Assembly (NCBI RefSeq): GCF_005434975.1
Contig: NZ_SKCJ01000001.1
Location: forward strand, 1,002,001 to 1,066,000
Reading direction: 5' to 3'
DNA from: Parerythrobacter lutipelagi
Lineage (GTDB): Bacteria; Pseudomonadota; Alphaproteobacteria; Sphingomonadales; Sphingomonadaceae
Length of the DNA stretch: 64,000 nucleotides
A program made the translations under genes and the position numbers. Under the pieces are notes generated by a model. That model ran no database searches and had not been told where the DNA came from. It saw nothing but the letters and a program-made list of their open reading frames with translations. Positions 44,708-52,062 of the stretch are shown piece after piece (the stretch's first letter is position 1; each line of letters starts with the position of its first letter).

Positions 44708-45348
44708 GCGTCTTCCTTGTCCAGTGCTTCGGCCAAAACTGAATCGAGCAACCATGGCAGCGCTTCGTCCCAGCGGTCGATCCGCGCGTCGGCGTGGCCC
44801 GCCTTGTGCGCACAATCGATGTGCGGGGCCAGCAGCGGTTCGCCGCAGAAATGCAGCGTCGTAATCGTCTCCAGCGTCTCGCGTGCGGAGCGGTGATGCT
44901 GTGCGAGATCATCGATGAAGATCGCCCGGCTGGGTGAATATTCCTCGATTATCGCTTTGAGAGCCGGCCCCTTGGGGCCCTGGTTGGTGAACACCCGCGC
45001 CTCGAGCCCGTGATCGAGCAATTGTTTCGCGCGGCCTTCCTGGTGCTTGTCGAGCAGATTGGTCAGGATCACCACATCGGCGTGGTCGCTCAGCCGGTTC
45101 ATCGCCGCGACCGACCCTTCGATCGGGTGCTGGCGGTGCATTTCGGTCTCGAAGAACTCGCGCAGTTCGCGCCAGATCTCGTCCTGCGCCAATGCGGCGC
45201 CATCGGCCTGCCAGCGCAGGGCCTGCGAGAAATCATTCGTCCCCATATGGAAATCGACCCCGCGCTCCTCGTTCAGCCAGTCGCGAAACGGGGCGACCAT
45301 GTGCAGCAGCACTTCGTCACAGTCGGAAATAACCAGCGGGCGGCTCAT
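44704..45348 (-). CDS. HAD superfamily hydrolase
   Basis: A 214-residue HAD-type protein. Motif I appears as VISDCDEVLLH (DxDxV with nucleophile and acid aspartates), motif II as VVILTN, a lysine in NQGPKGPALK, and motif IV as IFIDDLAQH. Its substrate is unknown. The start at 45348 lies just after an unusual 14/15-bp tandem duplication that carries two extra ATG codons. Confidence 0.85.
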   Translation of the reverse strand: MSRPLVISDCDEVLLHMVAPFRDWLNEERGVDFHMGTNDFSQALRWQADGAALAQDEIWRELREFFETEMHRQHPIEGSVAAMNRLSDHADVVILTNLLDKHQEGRAKQLLDHGLEARVFTNQGPKGPALKAIIEEYSPSRAIFIDDLAQHHRSARETLETITTLHFCGEPLLAPHIDCAHKAGHADARIDRWDEALPWLLDSVLAEALDKEDA

Positions 45349-45381
45349 CGGGGCAAACTCATCGGGGGCAAACTCATCGGG
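45344..45381 (-). repeat. Start-region tandem duplication with a 10-codon leader ORF
   Basis: The minus-strand unit ATGAGTTTGCCCC(C)G is repeated in tandem before the HAD start. Translation from the first ATG (45377), which overlaps the DUF3572 stop as ATGA, reads MSLPPMSLPR and ends at a TGA (45347-45345) overlapping the true HAD ATG (45348-45346). The duplication thus preserves stop-start coupling through a mini-ORF. Confidence 0.7.
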
Positions 45382-45634
45382 ACAATATCTCCTGCGCGGC
45401 AATCAGCGTTTCGGCCTCGATCTGGAGAGCCTCGGCCGCTTTTACCAGATCGGGTTCGTGAGAGCTGAGGAAATTGAGCACGGCGGAGAGGACTGCCGGA
45501 TCGCTCAGATTGGCGCGCAACTGCTCTGGCGTGAGGCCGGTGAGCGCGAGCAGGCGCTCGGCCCGCTGGTCGTCGCCCAGCACCCAGCCGAGCGCAGACA
45601 GCGCCAGCGTCTCCGCCTCCTGCCGGGTCAGCAT
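45374..45634 (-). CDS. DUF3572 protein
   Basis: An 86-residue helical protein matching DUF3572 (LTRQEAETLALSALGWVLGD, then AERLLALTGLTPEQLRANLS). It opens the leftward operon DUF3572, HAD, RidA, GDPD, FemAB-like. ATG 45634 is chosen; the longer frame overlaps divK. Function unknown; the family is confined mainly to alphaproteobacteria. Confidence 0.82.
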   Translation of the reverse strand: MLTRQEAETLALSALGWVLGDDQRAERLLALTGLTPEQLRANLSDPAVLSAVLNFLSSHEPDLVKAAEALQIEAETLIAAQEILSR

Positions 45635-45723
45635 GCCAGAACGTTCAGGGGATTTGCCAAAGCCTGGAATTGTCAGTGTCCTGCGGGAACCATAAGGGGG
45701 GGTATGCGAATGGAGCGGTCCTA

Positions 45724-46089
45724 GTGGCAAAGCGAATCCTTGTTGTCGAGGACAACGACCTTAACCGGAAATTGTTCTGTGATGTGCTGAAAGCAAACGG
45801 GTTCGAAGTCGAGCCGGTGGCGGACGGCGAACTGGCGCTCAACGCTGCGCGTGCATTTGCTCCGGATCTGGCGATCATGGATATCCAGCTTCCGAACATC
45901 TCGGGGCTGGATCTGATTTCGGCGATGAAGCGCGATGTCTCGCTGCACGATGTGCCGATCCTTGCGGTCACCGCTTACGCCGGCAAGGGCGATGAACAGC
46001 GCATTCGCGATGCGGGCGCAGCGGATTACCTGTCGAAGCCGGTGTCGATCGGGCCGTTCATGGCGGCGGTGCGCAAACTGGTGGACTAA
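45724..46089 (+). CDS. divK: Single-domain response regulator DivK
   Basis: A 121-residue stand-alone receiver of the DivK type, which in alphaproteobacteria governs the DivJ/PleC kinases and, through DivL-CckA, CtrA activity. RILVVEDND gives the acidic pocket, D53 in LAIMDIQLPN is the phospho-acceptor, and K105 lies in YLSKPVS. GTG 45724 with GGAGCGG upstream gives the family N-terminus. It is divergent from the DUF3572 operon; pleD, its frequent neighbour, is absent. Confidence 0.92.
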   Translation: MAKRILVVEDNDLNRKLFCDVLKANGFEVEPVADGELALNAARAFAPDLAIMDIQLPNISGLDLISAMKRDVSLHDVPILAVTAYAGKGDEQRIRDAGAADYLSKPVSIGPFMAAVRKLVD

Positions 46090-46122
46090 ACCATTGCGGC
46101 GAGATCGGGCTGCTGCAGGAAC

Positions 46123-46743
46123 TCAATTCATATATGTCAGCGTCATTTCGATCCCGAAGGCGACGACCGTAACGAACAGTCCGACGACGAATATCTGATA
46201 GGCGTAGCCGAGATATTTGTATTTCTTGCGCTGGAGCACCTGGCCGTTCTGGTAAATATCGCGCAGCATCGCGCGAAAAGTCTTCTCGTCGGTTTCCATC
46301 TGCCGCAGGACACGCTGCTTCCATTCTTCCTCATCCTCGTCGAAGAAATGGCCGAAGAACAGCTCGTTGCGCTTGTCATCCGGGATGTCCATTCGCTTCG
46401 TTGCCGGCAGCACTGCCATGACCGCACAGAGCGAACTGAGGAAAGCGAACACCGCGAGAATCGCGAGCGACCACGGCAATTCGCCAGTCAGTGACCGGCT
46501 GACCGAAATGGAAAAAACGAGGAACGTCGCGCCCATCAGGATCGAAGCCTTCTGGTCCGCCATCTGCGAAAGTTTCAGCGTGTTGTTCTGCGTCGTGCGG
46601 ACAAGATGGATCGCGTGGTTGGAGTACGTCACCGGTTTGGTTGGCACGTCTTTGGGCACGTCTTTGGGCGGGTCCTTGGGAGGCTCTTTGGACAAGTCTT
46701 TAGCGGGAGCGTCTTGCGCTGTGCTATCGTCCTGATCGGCCAT
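46123..46743 (-). CDS. Orphan PycTM/DUF5706-like two-helix membrane protein
   Basis: A 206-residue protein whose residues ~40-206 resemble the Pycsar effector TM domain: HAIHLVRTTQNNTLKLSQMADQKASILMG leads into two adjacent helices (TFLVFSISVSRS and LAILAVFAFLSSLCAVMAVL), then ATKRMDIPDDKRNELFFGHF, a charged region and a C-terminal helix. Before it is a Lys/Asp/Pro-rich repeat (KDPPKDVPKDVP), partly encoded by two perfect 12-bp repeats at 46643-46666. No cyclase gene flanks it, so anti-phage function is uncertain. Confidence 0.75.
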   Translation of the reverse strand: MADQDDSTAQDAPAKDLSKEPPKDPPKDVPKDVPTKPVTYSNHAIHLVRTTQNNTLKLSQMADQKASILMGATFLVFSISVSRSLTGELPWSLAILAVFAFLSSLCAVMAVLPATKRMDIPDDKRNELFFGHFFDEDEEEWKQRVLRQMETDEKTFRAMLRDIYQNGQVLQRKKYKYLGYAYQIFVVGLFVTVVAFGIEMTLTYMN

Positions 46744-46904
46744 CGAATTCTCCCCCGTCCGGCACTGCGTGTGCGGAAGCTGCGAGTCCTGCCATTGCCG
46801 CTGGCGCTTGACAAGCGGGCGCTCTTCCCGCTTTCCCTCCGGCCATCAGTCAGACCCGGGCAGCGCTTTGCGCCTTCGCCCGCACGAACAACGGAAATCT
46901 TGTT

Positions 46905-47147
46905 ATGGATCGCGCCGAAGTCGACACCAAAATCCGCTCGCTGATAGAGCCATTCAACAAGAAGGGCGTCGAGCTTTCGGACGACACCGGCTTCGCGAAC
47001 GATCTCGAATTTGACAGCCTGACCGTGATGGATTTCGTGGCTGAGATCGAGGACGAGTTCGACATCATCATCAGCATGAACCAGCAGGCCGAGATCGAGA
47101 ATTTCGGTCAGCTGGTGGACGCTGTGACCAAGCTTCAGGATAGCTGA
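46905..47147 (+). CDS. Sphingolipid-type acyl carrier protein
   Basis: An 80-residue ACP with the phosphopantetheine serine in FDSLTVMDF (S38). It is acidic and the right length but divergent from AcpP. Its stop is one base from the serine palmitoyltransferase start, so it very probably supplies acyl-ACP to that enzyme, as the dedicated ACP does in Caulobacter sphingolipid synthesis. It is divergent from the PycTM-like gene across 161 bp. Confidence 0.9.
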   Translation: MDRAEVDTKIRSLIEPFNKKGVELSDDTGFANDLEFDSLTVMDFVAEIEDEFDIIISMNQQAEIENFGQLVDAVTKLQDS

Positions 47148-47148
47148 C

Positions 47149-48399
47149 ATGAGCGAAGGCATCAGCCAGCCGGACCAGCCGCAGGAACTGGAAGGCGGTC
47201 CGAAAGACCTGTTCTCCAAGTTCGATGATATCATCGCGCTGCGCGAAGGACTGCTGTCTCAGGGTCAGGAAGATCCTTTCAGCCTGGTCATGGAAAGGGT
47301 TCTTTCACCGACCCGGGCGATCTGCAACGGGCGCGACACGATCCTGCTCGGCACTTACAATTACATGGGCATGACTTTCGATCCCGACGTGATCGAGGCC
47401 GGGAAGCAGGCGCTGGCGGACTACGGAACGGGAACCACCGGCAGCCGCGTCCTCAACGGGACGTACCAGGGCCACAAGGAATGCGAAGACGCGCTGCGCG
47501 AATTCTACGACATGGACCATGCAATGGTCTTCTCGACCGGCTACCAGGCCAACCTCGGGATTATTTCGACCATTGCGGGCAAAGGCGACTACATCGTTCT
47601 CGACATCGACAGCCATGCCTCGATCTGGGATGGTTGCGCGCTGGGCAATGCCGAAGTCGTGCCGTTCAAGCACAACGATATCGATGCGATGGAAAAACGC
47701 CTTCGCCGCATCCCCGAAGGGGCCGGCAAGCTGGTGATCCTTGAGGGCGTCTATTCGATGCTCGGCGATATCGCCCCGCTCAAGGAAATGGTCGCAATCG
47801 CCAAGAAATACGGCGCGATGGTGCTGGTCGACGAAGCGCATTCGATGGGCTTTATCGGCGATAACGGTCGCGGTGTGGTCGAGCAGGCCGGCGTGATGGA
47901 GGATGTCGATTTTATCATCGGCACGTTCTCCAAGAGCGTCGGCACGGTGGGCGGGTTCTGCGTTTCCAACCATCCCAAGTTCGAAATCATGCGGCTGGTC
48001 TGCCGTCCCTATGTCTTCACTGCCTCGCTGCCCCCAAGCGTAGTTGCTACCGCAGCAACTTCGATCCGCAAGCTGATGCACGGTTCGAACAAGCGCGCGC
48101 ATCTGTGGGAGAATTCGAAGCGGCTGCACGGCGGGCTGAGCAATCTCGGCTTTCAGCTCGGCACCGACGAAGCGCAAAGCGCAATCGTTGCAGTCATCAT
48201 GCCGGATCTGGAAAAAGGCGCAGCGATGTGGGAAGCGCTGCTCAAGGAAGGGCTTTACGTCAATCTCGCCCGCCCGCCGGCAACGCCCGCCAACATGACT
48301 TTGCTGCGCTGTTCGCTGTGTGCGGAACATTCCGAAGAGGAAGTCGAAACAATTCTCGGCATGTTCGAACGCGCAGGCAAAGCGGTTGGCATCATCTGA
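47149..48399 (+). CDS. spt: Serine palmitoyltransferase
   Basis: A 416-residue soluble alpha-oxoamine synthase condensing serine with a long acyl thioester to 3-ketosphinganine, the first step of sphingolipid synthesis. GTGTTGSRVLNGT, VLVDEAHSMGFIG and the PLP lysine K262 in GTFSKSVGTVGGF are visible. Pairing with its own ACP separates it from glycine C-acetyltransferase and BioF. Other sphingolipid genes are not in the window, although a fatty-acid hydroxylase lies 0.6 kb further on. Confidence 0.92.
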   Translation: MSEGISQPDQPQELEGGPKDLFSKFDDIIALREGLLSQGQEDPFSLVMERVLSPTRAICNGRDTILLGTYNYMGMTFDPDVIEAGKQALADYGTGTTGSRVLNGTYQGHKECEDALREFYDMDHAMVFSTGYQANLGIISTIAGKGDYIVLDIDSHASIWDGCALGNAEVVPFKHNDIDAMEKRLRRIPEGAGKLVILEGVYSMLGDIAPLKEMVAIAKKYGAMVLVDEAHSMGFIGDNGRGVVEQAGVMEDVDFIIGTFSKSVGTVGGFCVSNHPKFEIMRLVCRPYVFTASLPPSVVATAATSIRKLMHGSNKRAHLWENSKRLHGGLSNLGFQLGTDEAQSAIVAVIMPDLEKGAAMWEALLKEGLYVNLARPPATPANMTLLRCSLCAEHSEEEVETILGMFERAGKAVGII

Positions 48400-48454
48400 T
48401 TTGGAACATCCGCTGCGCTCCCTCGTCTGACTCCACACAAGGAGAACAGACATC

Positions 48455-48886
48455 ATGAAAACCACCAACACCGGCAGCGCGACGTATCAGGGGCTCGGCA
48501 AGGAAGGCCGGGGCCATATTTCAACCGGCTCGGCGTCGCTGTCGGCCATCCCCTACGGGTTCAACACGCGGTTCGAAGAAGGTCCGGGGACCAATCCGGA
48601 AGAATTGATCGCTGCCGCACACGCCAGCTGTTTCACCATGGCGCTCTCGTTCAAGCTGGCTGAGGCCGGACATGAGGATGGCACGCTGACCACAAGTTCC
48701 AAGGTCACGCTGGAAAAGGACGGGGACGGTTTCACCGTAACCAGGTCCGAGTTGACCACGAAGGGCAAGGTGCCCGGATTGGCGCAGGAGAAGTTCGAGA
48801 AGCTGGCCGAGGAAGCCGAGGCGGGCTGCCCGATTTCCAAACTGCTCAATTGCGATATTACGCTGTCGACGCGGTTCGAAGGCTGA
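48455..48886 (+). CDS. OsmC family peroxiredoxin
   Basis: A 143-residue OsmC/Ohr-family thiol peroxidase removing organic hydroperoxides. The two redox cysteines appear in [12 protein letters not shown] and AGCPISKLL, and [10 protein letters not shown] is the family signature. AAGGAG lies just upstream of ATG 48455. It follows the serine palmitoyltransferase gene by 55 bp, possibly in the same transcript, and ends at a pair of strong hairpins. Confidence 0.92.
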   Translation: MKTTNTGSATYQGLGKEGRGHISTGSASLSAIPYGFNTRFEEGPGTNPEELIAAAHASCFTMALSFKLAEAGHEDGTLTTSSKVTLEKDGDGFTVTRSELTTKGKVPGLAQEKFEKLAEEAEAGCPISKLLNCDITLSTRFEG

Positions 48887-48894
48887 AACGGAAT

Positions 48895-48950
48895 GCGGCC
48901 GGGGGGCCTCTCCCAACCCCCCGGCCGCGGCCCCCTTCGCAGCGGGGGCC
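48895..48950. terminator. Twin GC hairpins between convergent genes
   Basis: GCGGCCGGGGGG (48895-48906) pairs with CCCCCCGGCCGC (48917-48928), a perfect 12-bp stem; directly adjacent, GGCCCCC (48929-48935) pairs with GGGGGCC (48944-48950). No T run follows either way, so they may act as a bidirectional transcription or RNase barrier between osmC-like and hydroxylase genes. Confidence 0.5.
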
Positions 48951-48980
48951 AAAGCGTAATGCAGACTACATCAAATCCGG

Positions 48981-49823
48981 TCAGGCAGTCTTGCCGACCG
49001 CCTCGCCACTGGCCTCCTGCGTTTCAGGAATCCGGCCGAACAGCGGCCAGGCGAGCTGTTCCCCAAGCGAAGTCGCGGGCAGGTTTTCGACGCCGTAACT
49101 TTGTGGATAGCTTCGCGTGATCTTCGCTGTGCCGAACAGCACGTCCCAGAAGAACAGCAGATTGCCGTAGTTGCCTTTGTAATGCGTTGCCGCATCGTCA
49201 TAGTGCCTGCCATGGTGGGCATGATGGGTTGCGGGAGTGGAGATCGTCCGTTCCACCACCCACATCACGGGCGATAGCCATTTGATGTCGTATAGTGGCT
49301 TGTCCCACGCAACGTCCGAATGGGCGCCCGTTATGACGAGCAGTTTTACGACAATATATCCTGCGTAAACCCATCCGAGACCGAGATAAATCAGCACGCC
49401 CGAGAGCCAGATTCCCGGCATCATCATGTAATAAAACAGGTTGTTACGGTAGACGAGCCGTACGCTCATATACTTCGCATTGTGATGCGCGCGGTGGAGA
49501 TTGTAGAGCCACTTGGTCGAATGGCTCGCCCGGTGCCACCAGTATTGCATCATGTCGTCGAGCACCAGAAACAGCGCGATTGCGGCAAAGATGTTCAGGT
49601 CTGCCAGCGCACCGGCATATTGCGGCGCGACCAGCGATGCGAGCCCCGCCGACGCGAACAGGACGGTCGGCTGCGTCAGGCCAAGCAGGACCACCGTGCT
49701 GACCACCTCGACGATACCGTCGTCACGCGACTGCTCTGCCTTTGAGAAAAAGTCCGAACGCCACAGCTCCAGCACAACGAAGCCGAAGTAGATGGCGAGG
49801 ATTGCGATTGTCGAAGTGGGCAC
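48981..49823 (-). CDS. Fatty-acid hydroxylase/sterol desaturase superfamily protein
   Basis: A 280-residue polytopic membrane di-iron enzyme. Histidine motifs are seen in [15 protein letters not shown], and [20 protein letters not shown], matching the eight-histidine pattern. GTG 49823 with GGGAGAG upstream is chosen; the long upstream extension is antisense to the Crp gene. The substrate is unknown; proximity to serine palmitoyltransferase makes lipid (for example sphingoid or carotenoid) hydroxylation plausible but unproved. Confidence 0.86.
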   Translation of the reverse strand: MPTSTIAILAIYFGFVVLELWRSDFFSKAEQSRDDGIVEVVSTVVLLGLTQPTVLFASAGLASLVAPQYAGALADLNIFAAIALFLVLDDMMQYWWHRASHSTKWLYNLHRAHHNAKYMSVRLVYRNNLFYYMMMPGIWLSGVLIYLGLGWVYAGYIVVKLLVITGAHSDVAWDKPLYDIKWLSPVMWVVERTISTPATHHAHHGRHYDDAATHYKGNYGNLLFFWDVLFGTAKITRSYPQSYGVENLPATSLGEQLAWPLFGRIPETQEASGEAVGKTA

Positions 49824-49872
49824 GGTTCTCTCCCTTGTCGGTCCGCCGGTTACGCGATAGGCAGAGCAGAGA

Positions 49873-50553
49873 ATGTCAAATATCGTACATTTTGCCGGAC
49901 GCTCGCTCCAGTCCGCAATGCTGTTCTCCACCTTGCCGGAGGATGTGCAGCGCTTCCTGCGCGACCAGTCCCCCGTCCGCCGGTTCGATGACGGGCAGAT
50001 CATCCAGCAGCGCGGTGACGAAGGCGACGGCTTCTGGCTGATCGAGGAAGGCGCAGGCACGGTTGGCCAGTTTCTGCCCGACGGCGAGTTCCGCGGGGTC
50101 GCGCGGCTCGGCCCGGGCGATTCCTATGGCGAGCTGGCGGTGCTGACCCGCCGCCCGCGTGTGGTCGATGCCGTCTCGCGCGGGCAAAGTTCAGTGCGCT
50201 TTATCCGGGCCGACCTGTTCGAAGGCGTGATCGCCAACCGGCCCGACGCGATGCGCCCGATGCTCGGCGCGCTATCGGCGCAATTGCAGGAGATGATCGA
50301 CGTGATTGGCGGCTTGCGCAAGGGAACCAGCCTCGCGCGGGTCGCCGGCATGCTGGCGACACTGGCCGTATCGCAGGTGCCCCCGGTGGAGATCGCGATC
50401 ACGCAGGATGAACTAGCCAATCTGCTCGGGCTGAGCCGTGCGACGGTCAACACCGCCTTGCGCGAGCTGCAGCGCCAGGGGCTGATCGAGCGGCGCTATG
50501 GCCAGCTGGCTGTTCTCGACCGCGAAGGCCTCTCGCTTGTCTCGCTCGGGTGA
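49873..50553 (+). CDS. Crp/Fnr family transcriptional regulator
   Basis: A 226-residue protein with an N-terminal cyclic-nucleotide-binding-like beta barrel (GQIIQQRGDEGDGFWLIEEG, then GPGDSYGELAVLTRRPRV), a dimer helix, and a C-terminal HTH (ITQDELANLLGLSRATVNTA) with RELQRQGLIERRYGQLAV as wing. No FNR-type iron-sulfur cysteines are present. It is divergent from the hydroxylase gene by 49 bp and may regulate it. Its effector is unknown. Confidence 0.85.
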   Translation: MSNIVHFAGRSLQSAMLFSTLPEDVQRFLRDQSPVRRFDDGQIIQQRGDEGDGFWLIEEGAGTVGQFLPDGEFRGVARLGPGDSYGELAVLTRRPRVVDAVSRGQSSVRFIRADLFEGVIANRPDAMRPMLGALSAQLQEMIDVIGGLRKGTSLARVAGMLATLAVSQVPPVEIAITQDELANLLGLSRATVNTALRELQRQGLIERRYGQLAVLDREGLSLVSLG

Positions 50554-51207
50554 TCAGGCTGCGTCCGTCGTTACCATCTCGACATTGGCACAGGGATCGT
50601 CTTCGCCTTCGTCGCTGCCGAGCTGTGTGATGGCGAGGAAACCGCCCACAACCAGCACGACGAAGACAGTCGTCACCGTGCCAAGATATTCGTCGATCAC
50701 CCGCTTGATCGGCGCGCCGAAGAAACGGAACAGGATGCCGACGGTGAGGAAGATCAGCGCCCGCCCGGCAACGCTGGCGAGGATGAACGGCACCAGCGCC
50801 ATGCCGAGGAATCCTGCGGTGATGGTCAGCAGTTTGAACGGCACGGGGGTCGCGGCCGCGATGATAACCGCCGCCACGCCGTATTTGTCGAAAGTGCATT
50901 GCGCGGCCGGAAGGCTCTCGGCCAGCCCGATGGCGCTGAGCATCGGCACGCCGATCAGATCGAACGCGAATGCGCCGATGGCATAGCCGAACAATCCGCC
51001 AAGCACGGAAAACACGGTCGCGATCAGACCGAAGCGGATCGCCTTCTTCGGCTCTGCGAGGCACATCAGGCCAAGCAACGGATGCGGCGGGATCGGGAAA
51101 AAGCTCGCTTCGACGAAGCAGAACAGGGCCAGCCACCACACCGCCTTGGGATGGGCGGCCTTTTCCATCGTCCAGTCGTACAGGCCGCGCAGCGGTTTCA
51201 TCAGCAT
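50554..51207 (-). CDS. YqaA family DedA-like membrane protein
   Basis: A 217-residue inner-membrane protein of the YqaA/SNARE-associated (DedA-like) family. FVEASFFPIPPHPLLGLMCLAEP and ATPVPFKLLTITAGFLGMAL carry the re-entrant-loop signatures, followed by GRALIFLTVGILFRFFG and a C-terminal helix. ATG 51207 or 51201 may start it. It abuts the Crp gene end-to-end (50553/50554). Confidence 0.85.
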   Translation of the reverse strand: MLMKPLRGLYDWTMEKAAHPKAVWWLALFCFVEASFFPIPPHPLLGLMCLAEPKKAIRFGLIATVFSVLGGLFGYAIGAFAFDLIGVPMLSAIGLAESLPAAQCTFDKYGVAAVIIAAATPVPFKLLTITAGFLGMALVPFILASVAGRALIFLTVGILFRFFGAPIKRVIDEYLGTVTTVFVVLVVGGFLAITQLGSDEGEDDPCANVEMVTTDAA

Positions 51208-51426
51208 GGGGAGTTACGATCCTCTGAGTGCTTGCGCCGATTACGGCACGCCGCAGCGGTGCGCAATCATAATCAAACTTAACCTATTTGGCACTTTTAT
51301 ATTGACATCGTCACGCTCTTTGGTTAGAGAAACGGAACATCGCGATAGACCGATTCGAAACGGGTGGACGCCGCAGGGCGCTTCCGCCCGTTTTGCGTTG
51401 GTGCATCGCGCAGGAGGACGTGATCG
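51208..51426 (+). promoter_or_regulatory. GTA cluster leader with possible attenuator hairpin
   Basis: This 219-bp region upstream of the first GTA gene has a TTGACA at 51302-51307 (17 bases from a weak TAGAGA) and a hairpin GGGCG-CTTC-CGCCC (51376-51389) followed by G and four T. A longer alternative pairing AAACGGG (51358-51364) with CCCGTTT could compete. AGGAGG lies at 51411-51416. No convincing CtrA box was found. Promoter and attenuator are both inferences. Confidence 0.35.
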
Positions 51427-52062
51427 ATGGACAATGAATATGTCCCGCAACTTTCGTGGGAAGCGACATTTCTGGACGCATTGGCTCAATTGAAGAACAT
51501 CAAACGCTCGGTTGCGGCAGCCGGCGTCACCACCGGTGCCTATTATTCGCGGCGCAACAAGAGCGCGGCTTTCGCCAGCCTGTGTGACACTGTGCTGGGC
51601 AGGGCAGGGCCCGGCAAATCGAGCAAGCCGGCGCGCAACACCGTCGATGCCCCCGCGCCGAACCAATGGAAGCGCGCCTTTCTGGATGCGCTGGCGGAAA
51701 CATCGAATGTGACCGCATCGGCCAACCGCGCCCGCATCTCCACTCGCGAGGTCTACAAGACACGCCGCGACAACGAGGATTTCGCCCGCGATTGGCACTC
51801 CGCTCTGGTCGAGGGTTATGAACACCTCGAAATGGATCTGCTGTCCCGACTGCGCTCGGGCGAGCCGAAGGACGGGCCGAAGTTCGACAACGGCGCCGCG
51901 CTGCGCCTGCTCGCGCTGCACCGCGACACCATGGCGCAGGAACACGCCCAGCGGCGCAATATGGATGCCGCGCGGGCAAGACAGATAATCGATGCGAAGC
52001 TGGAGGAATTGCGCCAGAAAGTTATTGCCCGGCGCGAGGCCGAAGGTCAGACAATCCAATGA
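51427..52062 (+). CDS. GTA terminase small subunit (gp1-like) with duplicated HTH
   Basis: A 211-residue protein in the gp1 position before the large terminase, overlapping it by 4 bp. Residues 11-50 and 81-120 align without gaps (15 of 40 identical, each beginning W...FLDALA and ending FA), each resembling a helix-turn-helix. The C-terminal part is a long helix (RQIIDAKLEELRQKVIAR) expected to drive oligomerisation. By position it is the small terminase that presents DNA to the packaging motor. Confidence 0.72.
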   Translation: MDNEYVPQLSWEATFLDALAQLKNIKRSVAAAGVTTGAYYSRRNKSAAFASLCDTVLGRAGPGKSSKPARNTVDAPAPNQWKRAFLDALAETSNVTASANRARISTREVYKTRRDNEDFARDWHSALVEGYEHLEMDLLSRLRSGEPKDGPKFDNGAALRLLALHRDTMAQEHAQRRNMDAARARQIIDAKLEELRQKVIARREAEGQTIQ

